Origin: JAGVNX01 sp035290965
GTDB lineage: Archaea > Iainarchaeota > Iainarchaeia > Iainarchaeales > GCA-2688035
DNA length: 12,214 nt
Assembly: GCA_035290965.1 (NCBI GenBank)
Contig: DATDTD010000006.1
Coordinates: 1-12,214 of the forward strand
Direction: 5' to 3'
Shown here piece after piece: positions 1-5,311 of the stretch (the first letter of the stretch is position 1; each line of letters begins with the position of its first letter). The position numbers were made by a program, and so were the translations under genes. The notes under the pieces are model-generated. The model saw nothing but the letters and a program-made list of their open reading frames with translations, was not told the origin of the DNA and did no database searches.

Positions 1-1
1 C

Positions 2-280
2 CCAATTCAATGCGGCGGAAATCCCTGGGAAATATGGTATACCAATGGCGGAATTTTTTTTATAAAAGCCCCGACAGAACAGGAACTTGTCCATGCATAT
101 TATTCCAATGTTTACAATGTGCAGATTCTCAGCTTTGAAACCAAAAAGGTTTCGGATATTGTATGCCTTGCATGCAGCTGCCCTCGCGGAGACATAATAA
201 TTGTCAGCACAAGCTCTTCGGACGCGCAAAAAATGCTTTCCCTCGGATGGAAAGAATACAGCGGCTGGAACACGCCCTAA
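2..280 (+). CDS. C-terminal part of an unrecognised, probably exported Cys-containing protein (5' end outside window)
   Basis: Reading frame 2 is open from the window edge to the TAA at 278-280 and gives 92 residues with no start codon required, so this is the end of a longer gene. The visible part has a CGGNPWE segment near its beginning, aromatic and beta-prone stretches, and a C-x2-C-x-C cluster (CLACSCPRGD) around residues 59-68, followed by a hydrophobic strand and a Gly/Trp-rich tail. Spaced cysteines with many Ser/Thr/Tyr residues suggest a metal-binding or disulfide-bearing domain outside the membrane, but that is inference. I do not recognise the family. The next gene has its own TATA box just after this stop, so this gene probably ends its own transcription unit. 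Confidence 0.6.
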   Translation, partial: PIQCGGNPWEIWYTNGGIFFIKAPTEQELVHAYYSNVYNVQILSFETKKVSDIVCLACSCPRGDIIIVSTSSSDAQKMLSLGWKEYSGWNTP

Positions 281-286
281 AGTTAG

Positions 287-297
287 TTTTAAATATT
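287..297 (+). promoter_or_regulatory. TATA-like box of the small coiled-coil gene
   Basis: TTTTAAATATT lies 33-43 bp before the ATG at 330. A transcription start about 25 bp downstream leaves a leader of roughly 12 nt that holds AGGGGTG (318-324), a Shine-Dalgarno-like site 5 nt from the ATG. Confidence 0.5.
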
Positions 298-329
298 CTT
301 TTCTGATTTTTGTTAATAGGGGTGTTATT

Positions 330-575
330 ATGTCTGATGAGATTTCTCTCTTGCAGTATGAAATAAAAAAAGTCAGCGTTGAAATACAGAACATGGAAAA
401 AAGGATTGCCCAGAAAAAAAAATCACGGCTTCTCTACCCTGAAGAAGAGGAAGAGCTCAATGATGCGATTCAGGAAAGAAAGGCACGGCTCTCAAAATTC
501 CAGGCAGAGATCAGGGCAATCGAAAACCAGCAAGTCAGAGGCAGAAACATGAAAGAAGGCGTTAGGCTGGAATAA
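330..575 (+). CDS. Small coiled-coil protein, unknown function
   Basis: This 81-residue charged protein starts MSDEISLLQYEIKK. The ATG at 330 is chosen because an AGGGGTG ribosome site sits 5 nt upstream and a TATA-like box about 38 bp upstream; the frame extends further upstream only by running through the end of the previous gene. The whole protein is heptad-like and rich in Glu, Lys and Gln, with one acidic run (EEEEE) near residue 36. This predicts a single long helix or helical hairpin. There is no signal peptide or membrane segment. I do not recognise a family. It may be a structural or nucleic-acid-associated partner protein, but nothing in the sequence shows this. The next gene follows 42 bp later with its own TATA box, so the two may be transcribed separately. 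Confidence 0.75.
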   Translation: MSDEISLLQYEIKKVSVEIQNMEKRIAQKKKSRLLYPEEEEELNDAIQERKARLSKFQAEIRAIENQQVRGRNMKEGVRLE

Positions 576-587
576 AACAGGGAAAAG

Positions 588-596
588 CTTAAATTA
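588..596 (+). promoter_or_regulatory. TATA-like box of the basic 93-aa gene
   Basis: CTTAAATTA is centred about 26 bp before the ATG at 618, the distance expected for a leaderless archaeal transcript. No ribosome site is visible in between. Confidence 0.45.
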
Positions 597-617
597 AACA
601 AAAAAGATTTGTTTAGC

Positions 618-899
618 ATGCCAAAGCCGAAACCAAGAAGGCAGATTCAGAAAAGAACGCGGAAGCAGGGAAGAACACCGCAATATTACAAAACAATGAC
701 CTGGCGCATGCTTGAAGACTTGAGAAAAATCGGGGAATTTACTTCCGATCCCGAACCTTTAAGAATGGTTGAAAAAGGCACTCTGCGCGGCATAAGAGAC
801 AGGCTTGTTAAAAATCCTGATTCATGGAGCTCTGCGGATTATGCCAATGTAAAAAGAATTTTCCGCAAGGCAGCGGGAAAAAAAGCAAAGCCCGAATAA
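618..899 (+). CDS. Small very basic protein, unknown function
   Basis: This 93-residue protein starts MPKPKPRRQIQKRTRKQG and ends with a Lys-rich tail (KAAGKKAKPE). An in-frame TTG 9 bp upstream (609) is possible, but the ATG at 618 fits the leaderless spacing from the TATA-like box. Basic ends flank a more ordinary middle part (about residues 25-80, with WRMLEDLRKIGEF and a DYANVKRIFRKA helix), which suggests a small folded domain between nucleic-acid-binding tails. I do not recognise a family. A role in RNA or DNA binding is inferred from composition only. Its TAA (897-899) directly abuts the stop codon of the opposite-strand EamA gene at 900, leaving no intergenic terminator. Confidence 0.75.
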   Translation: MPKPKPRRQIQKRTRKQGRTPQYYKTMTWRMLEDLRKIGEFTSDPEPLRMVEKGTLRGIRDRLVKNPDSWSSADYANVKRIFRKAAGKKAKPE

Positions 900-1331
900 T
901 TATCCCAAAGCAATGATTATTGCCCCTGCAACTACAATTGCTGTTCCGATTCCTGTCTGCAAACTGATTTTTTCCTGCAGGAAAACAAACGCAAGAACTA
1001 TTGCAAAAACAATGCTCAGCCTGTCAATGGGAACAACCTGCGAAACCTTGCCGTAATTCATGGCAAGAAAATAAAATATCCATGAAAGTGCGCCCGCAAT
1101 TCCGCTGAAAACAATGAACATCAATGCCTGCTGGTTCGCAAGAATAGGCCCGATATTCCCTAATTTTCCCTGCACAGCAATTACAGCAATCAAAAAAACA
1201 GCCATTATTATTGCACGAATTGCAGTGGCAGTATTGCTGTCAATTCCCTGCAAACCAATCTTTGCAAAAATAGCGACAAGCGCAGCTGTAAATGCGGAAA
1301 GCAAGGCAAAAATCAGCCAGGTGTAATCCAT
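900..1331 (-). CDS. Half-size EamA/DMT-family transporter
   Basis: This is a 143-residue integral membrane protein with four to five hydrophobic helices (about residues 4-22, 37-53, 70-90, 105-120 and 124-142) and the EamA pattern: an N-terminal MDYTWLIFALLSAFTAAL helix, a central WIFYFLAMNYG, then VVPIDRLSIVFA and a final helix after FLQEKIS. Usual drug/metabolite transporters have two EamA domains and about ten helices. This protein has one domain, as in known single-domain members that are thought to work as dimers. The substrate cannot be told. The ATG at 1331 lies 3 bp after the argS stop, so it is almost certainly co-transcribed with argS. Whether the pairing has functional meaning (for example amino-acid export) is unclear. 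Confidence 0.85.
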   Translation of the reverse strand: MDYTWLIFALLSAFTAALVAIFAKIGLQGIDSNTATAIRAIIMAVFLIAVIAVQGKLGNIGPILANQQALMFIVFSGIAGALSWIFYFLAMNYGKVSQVVPIDRLSIVFAIVLAFVFLQEKISLQTGIGTAIVVAGAIIIALG

Positions 1332-1334
1332 GCG

Positions 1335-3047
1335 CTACATCTCTTCCAGAGTTTCAATATTCAGCAATTCCAAGCCATTTTTTAAAACCTGTGCTGTGGC
1401 TGCAACAAGTGCAAGGCGCGCTGTAGCAAGCTCCTTGTTCTCAGCCTGCAGAACTGGAACTGCATGGTAAAAAGAATTGAATTTTTCGGAAACATCAATC
1501 AAAAAATGGCACAAAATATGCGGGGATAAATGTTCCGCGGTTTTCCGCACAATGGAAGGAAAATCAGAAAGCAGGGAAACAAGCCCTGATTCAACAGGCT
1601 CTTTTAACAGCCCGAACTTTGCATTTTCAAAAGAAGTTTTTTTTGCCTTTCTCAAAATGCTTTTTGCGCGCGCAAAAGTATACTGCACATAAGGCCCTGT
1701 TTCCCCCTCAAAAGAAATGCTTTTTTCAGGGTCAAAATTAATGTCCTTTGCTGCATCAACCCGCAAAAGGAAAAATTTTATTGCCGCAAGCGCAATCTTT
1801 TCTTTTCTCAAAGAGATTTCCTTTGCGCTCAGACCCTTGTGCCGTTTTTTGATTTCCTTTTCCGCGAGCGAAGCCATTTCATCCATCAGGTCATCTGCAT
1901 CGACAACCTTTCCCTCGCGCGATTTCATTATTCCTTCAGGCAAAAAAACCATTCCAAAGGAAAGATGCATGCAGTTCTTTGCCCACTCAAATCCCAGCTT
2001 TTCAAAAATTTTGAACAATTGCTGCAAATAAAGATTCTGCTCGTTTCCAACAACCCAGATGCTGGAATCAAGCTTGTATTTTTCAAACTTGTATTTTGTC
2101 AGAGCCAAATCGTTTGTGGCATAAATGCTTGTTCCGTCAGCTCTTACAACAACCTTGTTCGGAAGCTCGGGCTCAAGCAAGGCAACTGTTGCGCCTTCTG
2201 AGTTTTTTTCAAAAACACCCTTCTTCAGCCCAAGCTCGAGCAATGGCTTTGCCTTTCCGTAAAAATCAGATTCAAAAAATTCTATGTCAAATTCGCTTCC
2301 AAACCTTTTGTATGTTTCCTTAAATCCCTTGAGGATCCATGCGCGCATTTTTTTCCACAAAGCAATTGTAGCCTTGTCGCCTGATTCCCATTTTTTTAAC
2401 AGTTCCTGGGCCTCTGTTTCAAGCGCGGGATTTTCCTTTGATTCCTTTGCAAACATCACATAATAGTTTCCGACAAAATGGTCTGATTTGATTCTCGCTT
2501 TTTCGGGAGAAGAGTTTTTTCCGAATTTTTTGTATGCAACCATGCTCTTGCAGATGTGAATCCCGCGGTCATTGAACAGGTTTGCCTTTATTACCCTGTT
2601 TCCCGTTGTTTCCAGAGAATTGCAGACAGCCATTCCTATTGAATCATTTCGCATGTGCCCGAGATGCAACGGCTTGTTTGTGTTTGGCGCGGAATATTCC
2701 ACAAGGATTTTTTTGGCGGAAACTTTGCTCTGCCCGAATTTTTCCTTCTGCTTGAAAATCATTTTCAGGGTTTGCTCGGCAAGATTCTGCTTTTTCAAAA
2801 AAAAGTTCAGGTAAGGGCCTGCTGCTTCTGTTTTTTCAAAGCTTTTGGGCAGAACAATTTTCTGCTGAAGTTCCTTTGCGATTTCCGCGGGATTTTTTTT
2901 CAGTTCTGCTGCAAGCTTGAAGCAGGGAAATGCAAAATCCCCGAGCTTTGAATCTTTTGGGTTTTCAAGAAAAGCCGAAATCTGCTCTGCACTGAAATTT
3001 TGAAGCGCATTTGAAACTGCTTTTGCAAGCTCTGCCTTGTAATCCAT
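1335..3047 (-). CDS. argS: Arginyl-tRNA synthetase
   Basis: This 570-residue protein has the full length of class I ArgS. It charges tRNA-Arg with arginine in the cytoplasm. An N-terminal additional domain (about residues 1-85) holds the LGDFAFPCFKLA region. The catalytic core carries SAPNTNKPLHLGHMRN with the HIGH-like HLGH at 128-131, the archaeal/eukaryal-type NLFNDRGIHICKSM block at 156-169, and MKSREGK at 374-380 in the KMSKS position. The DALR anticodon-binding domain runs from about 450 (ETGPYVQYTFARA) to the end (LLNIETLEEM). All expected blocks are intact. The ATG at 3047 has a TATA-like box about 35 bp upstream. It is the first gene of a two-gene unit with the EamA transporter. One of its substrates, tRNA-Arg(UCU), is encoded about 1.6 kb away on the same strand. 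Confidence 0.97.
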   Translation of the reverse strand: MDYKAELAKAVSNALQNFSAEQISAFLENPKDSKLGDFAFPCFKLAAELKKNPAEIAKELQQKIVLPKSFEKTEAAGPYLNFFLKKQNLAEQTLKMIFKQKEKFGQSKVSAKKILVEYSAPNTNKPLHLGHMRNDSIGMAVCNSLETTGNRVIKANLFNDRGIHICKSMVAYKKFGKNSSPEKARIKSDHFVGNYYVMFAKESKENPALETEAQELLKKWESGDKATIALWKKMRAWILKGFKETYKRFGSEFDIEFFESDFYGKAKPLLELGLKKGVFEKNSEGATVALLEPELPNKVVVRADGTSIYATNDLALTKYKFEKYKLDSSIWVVGNEQNLYLQQLFKIFEKLGFEWAKNCMHLSFGMVFLPEGIMKSREGKVVDADDLMDEMASLAEKEIKKRHKGLSAKEISLRKEKIALAAIKFFLLRVDAAKDINFDPEKSISFEGETGPYVQYTFARAKSILRKAKKTSFENAKFGLLKEPVESGLVSLLSDFPSIVRKTAEHLSPHILCHFLIDVSEKFNSFYHAVPVLQAENKELATARLALVAATAQVLKNGLELLNIETLEEM

Positions 3048-3076
3048 GTTTCTCAGGTATAGAATAAGAATGCAGG

Positions 3077-3086
3077 TTTTAAAAAA
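3077..3086 (-). promoter_or_regulatory. TATA-like box of argS-EamA unit
   Basis: On the minus strand TTTTTTAAAA lies about 35 bp before the argS ATG, predicting a leader of about 8-10 nt. No strong ribosome site is seen. Confidence 0.5.
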
Positions 3087-3097
3087 GTAATTACTGC

Positions 3098-3114
3098 AAA
3101 AAAAAGCGCGCTTT
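3098..3114 (-). terminator. Palindrome plus T8, likely terminator of the Tyr-rich protein gene
   Basis: On the minus strand AAAGCGCGCTTT begins inside the stop codon of the Tyr-rich gene and runs straight into eight T residues. The short stem with U-tract fits archaeal termination, where the T-run matters most. It sits just upstream of the argS promoter and separates the two units. Confidence 0.5.
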
Positions 3115-3472
3115 AATCATAAGCCACTACCGGTCCTGAATATGTGTATCCGCTTCCCGAATAAACATAATAATAGCTTCTCGGAGAATAGCCTGTATAT
3201 TGTGAATAGCCGTAATAGCTGGGCTGCGGAGGGACATAATAAGTGTTTCTCGGAGCGCGGTAATAGGTGCTTGTTACGTAATAGTTCGGCTGCCTGGAAT
3301 ATGAAATGTTTACATTAGAATATCTTCCCTGATAGGAAATATTCACTTCATTTACGTGGTTGTTAACCCATTTTGTGGCAGTTGCAACATTGTGAAAAAA
3401 GCCTGCTGAAACAAGGCTTGCACCTGAAAAAACAAGCAGAATAACAAGAGCAAAAAACAATGCCTTCTTCAT
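3113..3472 (-). CDS. Secreted tyrosine-rich low-complexity protein
   Basis: This 119-residue protein has an N-terminal signal peptide: MKKALFFALVILLVFSG, then SLVSA as a cleavage site near residue 23. The mature part starts with a short ordinary segment (GFFHNVATATKWVNNHV), then two similar pieces (VNISYQGRYS and VNISYSRQPN), and ends in about 60 residues dominated by Tyr, Ser, Pro and Gly, with many YY pairs. The ATG at 3472 is preferred over an upstream in-frame start at 3532 because it opens the signal peptide and a TTTTTTAAAT box lies about 26 bp upstream, giving a leaderless message. The composition resembles cell-surface or extracellular matrix proteins, which is inference. I know of no named family. 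Confidence 0.8.
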   Translation of the reverse strand: MKKALFFALVILLVFSGASLVSAGFFHNVATATKWVNNHVNEVNISYQGRYSNVNISYSRQPNYYVTSTYYRAPRNTYYVPPQPSYYGYSQYTGYSPRSYYYVYSGSGYTYSGPVVAYD

Positions 3473-3493
3473 ACAAGGATACCTTTGACAAGG

Positions 3494-3503
3494 ATTTAAA
3501 AAA
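3494..3503 (-). promoter_or_regulatory. TATA-like box of the Tyr-rich secreted protein gene
   Basis: On the minus strand TTTTTTAAAT is centred about 26 bp before the ATG at 3472, so the mRNA is probably leaderless. Confidence 0.5.
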
Positions 3504-3560
3504 CTTGTTTTTAAGGCAAAAAATAGAAGCAAAAATTGCTGTGATACTCTGTCATTTTCC

Positions 3561-3770
3561 TTAAAGCTTTCTCAGTTCTGCCCGAAGCTTTCTCAATAAT
3601 TTTTCCAGCTCTTTTTTTCGCGCGGGATCAGTGGTTTTAGAATAGCTTGCCTGCAATTCGCTAATTGCTCTCCGGAGAGGGGCTACCTGTTCAACAGGAA
3701 AAACCGCCCTTTGCGTGAGCATTCCACTTCTTCGAGAACTTCTTGCCTTCTTTTTCTGAAAGCCTCTCAT
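3561..3770 (-). CDS. Small basic helical protein, unknown function
   Basis: This 69-residue protein starts MRGFQKKKARSSRRSG and ends with a long Lys/Arg/Leu/Glu helix (KKELEKLLRKLRAELRKL). The ATG at 3770 is favoured: a GTGAT Shine-Dalgarno-like site (3780-3784) lies about 9 nt upstream and a TATA-like box (3806-3815) about 40 bp upstream. An in-frame GTG at 3776 would add two residues and is too close to the ribosome site. The basic N-terminus followed by an amphipathic C-terminal helix suggests nucleic-acid or ribosome association, which is inference from composition. No family is recognised. The hairpin repeat and the tRNA fragment at 3832-3898 lie just upstream. Confidence 0.65.
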   Translation of the reverse strand: MRGFQKKKARSSRRSGMLTQRAVFPVEQVAPLRRAISELQASYSKTTDPARKKELEKLLRKLRAELRKL

Positions 3771-3805
3771 GCCCACAAAATCACTATATTAAGGAAATAT
3801 GAAAA

Positions 3806-3815
3806 GTATTTAAAT
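3806..3815 (-). promoter_or_regulatory. TATA-like box of the small basic helical gene
   Basis: On the minus strand ATTTAAATAC is centred about 40 bp before the ATG at 3770, leaving a leader of about 13 nt with a GTGAT ribosome site. Confidence 0.45.
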
Positions 3816-3831
3816 CCCGAACTGACCCGGA

Positions 3832-3876
3832 AAGCCTTTCGAAGCGCTCTCTGCATTCGCTTTCAAAAGCCTTGGG
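3832..3876. repeat. Dispersed hairpin repeat, copy A
   Basis: The arms GAAGCG and CGCTTTCAAAAGCCTTGG match copy B at 9665-9707 nearly base for base, while the loop differs. Left arm CTTTCGAAGCG pairs with right arm CGCTTTCAAAAG with one mismatch and one bulge. It lies 2 bp from the duplicated tRNA-Arg 3' end at 3879. Confidence 0.6.
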
Positions 3877-3878
3877 AA

Positions 3879-3898
3879 AACGGACCCGGAGGGATTTG
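3879..3898 (+). repeat. Exact copy of the tRNA-Arg 3' end (distal att-like site)
   Basis: All 20 bases (beginning AACGGACCCGGAGGG) are identical to 4595-4614, which is the T-loop, 3' T-stem, 3' acceptor strand and discriminator of tRNA-Arg plus 2 nt beyond. Identity stops sharply on both sides. The copy is in direct orientation downstream of the tRNA 3' end, as at the far end of an element integrated into a tRNA gene. Confidence 0.75.
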
Positions 3899-3982
3899 TT
3901 CTCCTTGGGTGTGTTTTTCTGCCTGCAAAGCGTACCAAACGCCAAAATTAGCAAAATAACGCCTGTTTGACCATTTTTTTGG

Positions 3983-4201
3983 TTATACAATGGCTTTTGC
4001 CGGAATTGTTTCAAAGCTTATTTTTTGAAAGGCTTCTTTTGGAAGGTTTTCTGAAACATCCAATATTTCCAAGCCGATTACTTTTCCTTTTTTGTCAAGG
4101 TCTAAAATAAATCCTTCTTTTATTTCGTCGCTTTCAAAATAAGGCTCTTCGCTGAAGCGAATGTAAATCGCATCGGCTTTTGCATCATATTTTACTCTCA
4201 T
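3983..4201 (-). CDS. DUF2283 family protein, likely antitoxin
   Basis: This 72-residue protein shows the DUF2283 pattern: MRVKYDAKADAIYIRF, then a central ESDEIKEGFILDLDKKGKVIG and LEILDVSENLP. DUF2283 proteins are short beta-rich proteins commonly encoded next to DUF4258 toxins and are taken to be their antitoxins; the role here is inferred from that. The ATG at 4201 overlaps the toxin stop in an ATGA, which argues for translational coupling and against the in-frame TTG at 4213. The toxin comes first and the antitoxin second, the less common order but usual for this pair. The gene lies inside the tRNA-Arg direct-repeat segment. Confidence 0.85.
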   Translation of the reverse strand: MRVKYDAKADAIYIRFSEEPYFESDEIKEGFILDLDKKGKVIGLEILDVSENLPKEAFQKISFETIPAKAIV

Positions 4202-4455
4202 TCTTTCACCCAATACTTTTCAATTCTCGTTGTTCTGTAAGCGCTTATTACTACAAAATCAGAGTTCTCTATTACATATATTACTCTCAACAAAAATTTA
4301 AAGCCCTTTGCTTGAAAAACTTTTTGCGCAATTTTCCTGTTTTTCTTGGAATCAACAATCAGGCCAGGATTCAACAAAGTTTCTTCAATCTGCTTTTTAT
4401 CCAACAACCGCTCCTTAATCTGGTTTTCAGCATGTGCCTCAAACTTTATCTTCAT
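4198..4455 (-). CDS. DUF4258 family protein, likely RelE-like toxin
   Basis: This 85-residue protein begins MKIKFEAHAENQIKERLL and contains the DUF4258 landmarks: the HAxxQIKER start, the KKQIEETLLNPG segment, and the ending VVISAYRTTRIEKY. DUF4258 has the small RelE/ParE-like fold and is found as the toxin in pairs with DUF2283 and similar antitoxins. An mRNA-cleaving or ribosome-targeting activity is expected from the fold but is not proven by sequence. An ATG at 4473 would add six residues; the ATG at 4455 fits the family start better, though its ribosome site (GCGGTT) is weak. The promoter candidate is AATTTATTTT at 4506-4515. The gene overlaps its antitoxin by 4 bp. Confidence 0.82.
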   Translation of the reverse strand: MKIKFEAHAENQIKERLLDKKQIEETLLNPGLIVDSKKNRKIAQKVFQAKGFKFLLRVIYVIENSDFVVISAYRTTRIEKYWVKE

Positions 4456-4505
4456 AAGAACCGCTCTTTCCATTCCTTTCGCTTGTTTGTAATATTAGTC
4501 TTTTC

Positions 4506-4515
4506 AAAATAAATT
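4506..4515 (-). promoter_or_regulatory. TATA-like box of the toxin-antitoxin operon
   Basis: On the minus strand AATTTATTTT lies 33-60 bp before the two candidate toxin start codons and inside the direct-repeat-bounded segment, so the pair carries its own promoter. Confidence 0.4.
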
Positions 4516-4594
4516 CTTTTTGACAGCAAGTTTCCGCTATTCTTTTCTTTGAGGATTTCTAAATCTATTTCGTGACTTTATGCAGGGAAAGCGT

Positions 4595-4614
4595 AACGGA
4601 CCCGGAGGGATTTG
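4595..4614 (+). repeat. tRNA-Arg 3' end, proximal direct repeat (att-like site inside the tRNA)
   Basis: This is the 3' part of tRNA-Arg that is copied exactly at 3879-3898. It covers T-loop to discriminator plus 2 nt, the region that tRNA-targeting integrases recreate on insertion. Confidence 0.75.
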
Positions 4615-4671
4615 AACCCTCGACCCCCTGCTTAGAAGGCAGGTGCCCTATCCAGACTAGGCTACGAGTCC
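4597..4671 (-). tRNA. tRNA-Arg (anticodon UCU)
   Basis: The minus strand folds as a complete 75-nt cloverleaf. Acceptor GGACTCG pairs with CGGGTCC (one G-U), the discriminator is G, and no CCA is encoded. The D-arm region is TAGCCTAGTCTGGATAGGGC. The anticodon stem is CCTGC/GCAGG around the loop CTTCTAA, with UCU at 4634-4636 on the minus strand. The T-arm is GAGGG-TTCAAAT-CCCTC. UCU reads AGA/AGG arginine codons. There is no intron. A TATA-like box lies at 4704-4713. Its 3' end is duplicated at 3879-3898. Confidence 0.97.
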
Positions 4672-4703
4672 AAAAATCCGTTAAGATAAATTAGCAGGTT
4701 AGG

Positions 4704-4713
4704 AATATATATT
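4704..4713 (-). promoter_or_regulatory. TATA-like box of tRNA-Arg
   Basis: AATATATATT is centred about 37 bp before the mature 5' end, predicting a short leader of about 11 nt. Confidence 0.5.
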
Positions 4714-4742
4714 ATTTCTGTTAATCAAGAGTTTAAAAAGCA

Positions 4743-4934
4743 TTATTTCCCGCCTGATTCAATGAAAAAACCAATGCTCCTGTCAAAGGTTTTTTCCGCT
4801 GATTTGGAAAAAAAGCATGCGGGAATCTCATTCCTTTTCCTGTGATATACAATGCATTCGCAGCAAAGCCCCTTTTTTTCACAGGCATAAGTGCAGCTGC
4901 AGTTTTTTGCATTCGAAGCTTTTTTGCATTCCAA
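4743..4934 (-). CDS. DUF6485-like small Cys-rich protein
   Basis: This 63-residue protein has eight cysteines in the order C3, C12-x-C14, C18, C24-C25-x-C27 and C40. It contains CSCTYACEKKGLCCEC, then YHRKRNEIPACFF and a closing KTFDRSIGFFIE. This matches what I recall of the DUF6485 family of small Cys-rich proteins in archaea and anaerobic bacteria. Function is unknown; the Cys pattern suggests zinc or Fe-S binding. I place the start at the TTG at 4934 (giving MECKK, as in the family), with AGGGTG about 8 nt upstream as ribosome site. A GTG at 4943 would add three residues but overlaps that site. A TATA-like box (4971-4980) is shared in a divergent region with the two-TM gene. Confidence 0.75.
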   Translation of the reverse strand: MECKKASNAKNCSCTYACEKKGLCCECIVYHRKRNEIPACFFSKSAEKTFDRSIGFFIESGGK

Positions 4935-4970
4935 AAAAAACACCCTTTAATAAAAAAGAAAACAGGCAGG

Positions 4971-4980
4971 CATATAAAAA
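4971..4980 (-). promoter_or_regulatory. TATA-like box of the DUF6485-like gene
   Basis: On the minus strand TTTTTATATG lies about 41 bp before the TTG start, leaving a leader long enough for the AGGGTG ribosome site. Confidence 0.45.
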
Positions 4981-5018
4981 AATAACTATAATTAACTGTT
5001 TAACTTGCTTCAGTAAAG

Positions 5019-5027
5019 TTTTATATT
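5019..5027 (+). promoter_or_regulatory. TATA-like box of the two-TM protein gene
   Basis: TTTTATATT is centred about 33 bp before the ATG at 5056, facing away from the DUF6485-like promoter about 40 bp upstream. Confidence 0.5.
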
Positions 5028-5055
5028 AGTTGTTTTGCATAAAATATGTGGTTTT

Positions 5056-5268
5056 ATGGCTGACGCAAAAACACCGGATACAAGCAACCAGTCAGAAACA
5101 CTGAGCCTTACTTTCCAGACTCTGATTGCGCTCGCAGTCCTGATTGCAAGCTTCATGTATCTCTATGATGTGCTTACAAGAAAAGTAATGCTCGATGTTT
5201 TGCTTGCCACAATTATTTTTGCAGTAAGCCTTGTATGGCTTTTCTCGAATCTCTGGAAAAAGAAATAA
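5056..5268 (+). CDS. Small two-helix membrane protein, unknown function
   Basis: This 70-residue protein starts MADAKTPDTSNQSETLSL, a polar Thr/Ser-rich N-terminus. Two hydrophobic helices follow at about residues 20-37 (TLIALAVLIASFMYLYDV) and 44-65 (MLDVLLATIIFAVSLVWLF), ending in WKKK. The basic tail and the short KTRK-like link (LTRKV) suggest a hairpin with the C-terminus in the cytoplasm. The ATG at 5056 is preferred over an upstream in-frame ATG at 5035 because GTGGT lies just upstream and the TATA-like box spacing fits. No family is recognised. It precedes the coiled-coil gene on the same strand by 43 bp. Confidence 0.75.
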   Translation: MADAKTPDTSNQSETLSLTFQTLIALAVLIASFMYLYDVLTRKVMLDVLLATIIFAVSLVWLFSNLWKKK

Positions 5269-5308
5269 GCAAGAGAATAGCTTTTTATTCTGAAATTCTC
5301 TTATTTCT
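5261..5308. repeat. Inverted repeat framing the promoter of the coiled-coil gene
   Basis: Left arm AGAAATAAG..AGAAT (5261-5278, with a 4-nt insertion CAAG) matches right arm ATTCTCTTATTTCT (5295-5308) over 14 bp. The TATA-like CTTTTTATT (5281-5289) sits in the 16-bp gap, and the right arm ends 3 bp before the ATG at 5312. It could be an operator covering the promoter, or a hairpin at the end of the upstream message. Confidence 0.45.
5281..5289 (+). promoter_or_regulatory. TATA-like box of the coiled-coil gene
   Basis: CTTTTTATT is centred 27 bp before the ATG at 5312, as for a leaderless transcript. It is framed by an inverted repeat. Confidence 0.5.
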
Positions 5309-5311
5309 AAA

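Larger units (their letters stand above)
3879..4614. mobile_element. Putative mini integrated islet at tRNA-Arg carrying a DUF4258/DUF2283 toxin-antitoxin pair
   Basis: The segment is bounded by the two 20-bp direct copies of the tRNA-Arg 3' end. Inside are only the toxin-antitoxin operon, a TATA-like box for it (4506-4515), and about 85 bp of non-coding DNA at the distal end. No integrase, replication gene or other cargo is present. The geometry is that of tyrosine-recombinase integration into a tRNA 3' end. The size (about 0.74 kb) means it is either a deletion remnant or a non-autonomous element moved in trans. That it was ever mobile is inference. Confidence 0.55.

Noticed and set aside
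201..329. 43-residue N-terminal extension of the first small coiled-coil protein
   Set aside because: It runs through the end of the preceding gene and through the TATA-like box and ribosome site of the ATG at 330.
3784..4014. Open frame of 76 residues on the minus strand running from the end of the DUF2283 gene through the tRNA copy and the hairpin repeat
   Set aside because: It crosses the structural repeats, has no promoter or ribosome site, and its protein has no gene-like features.
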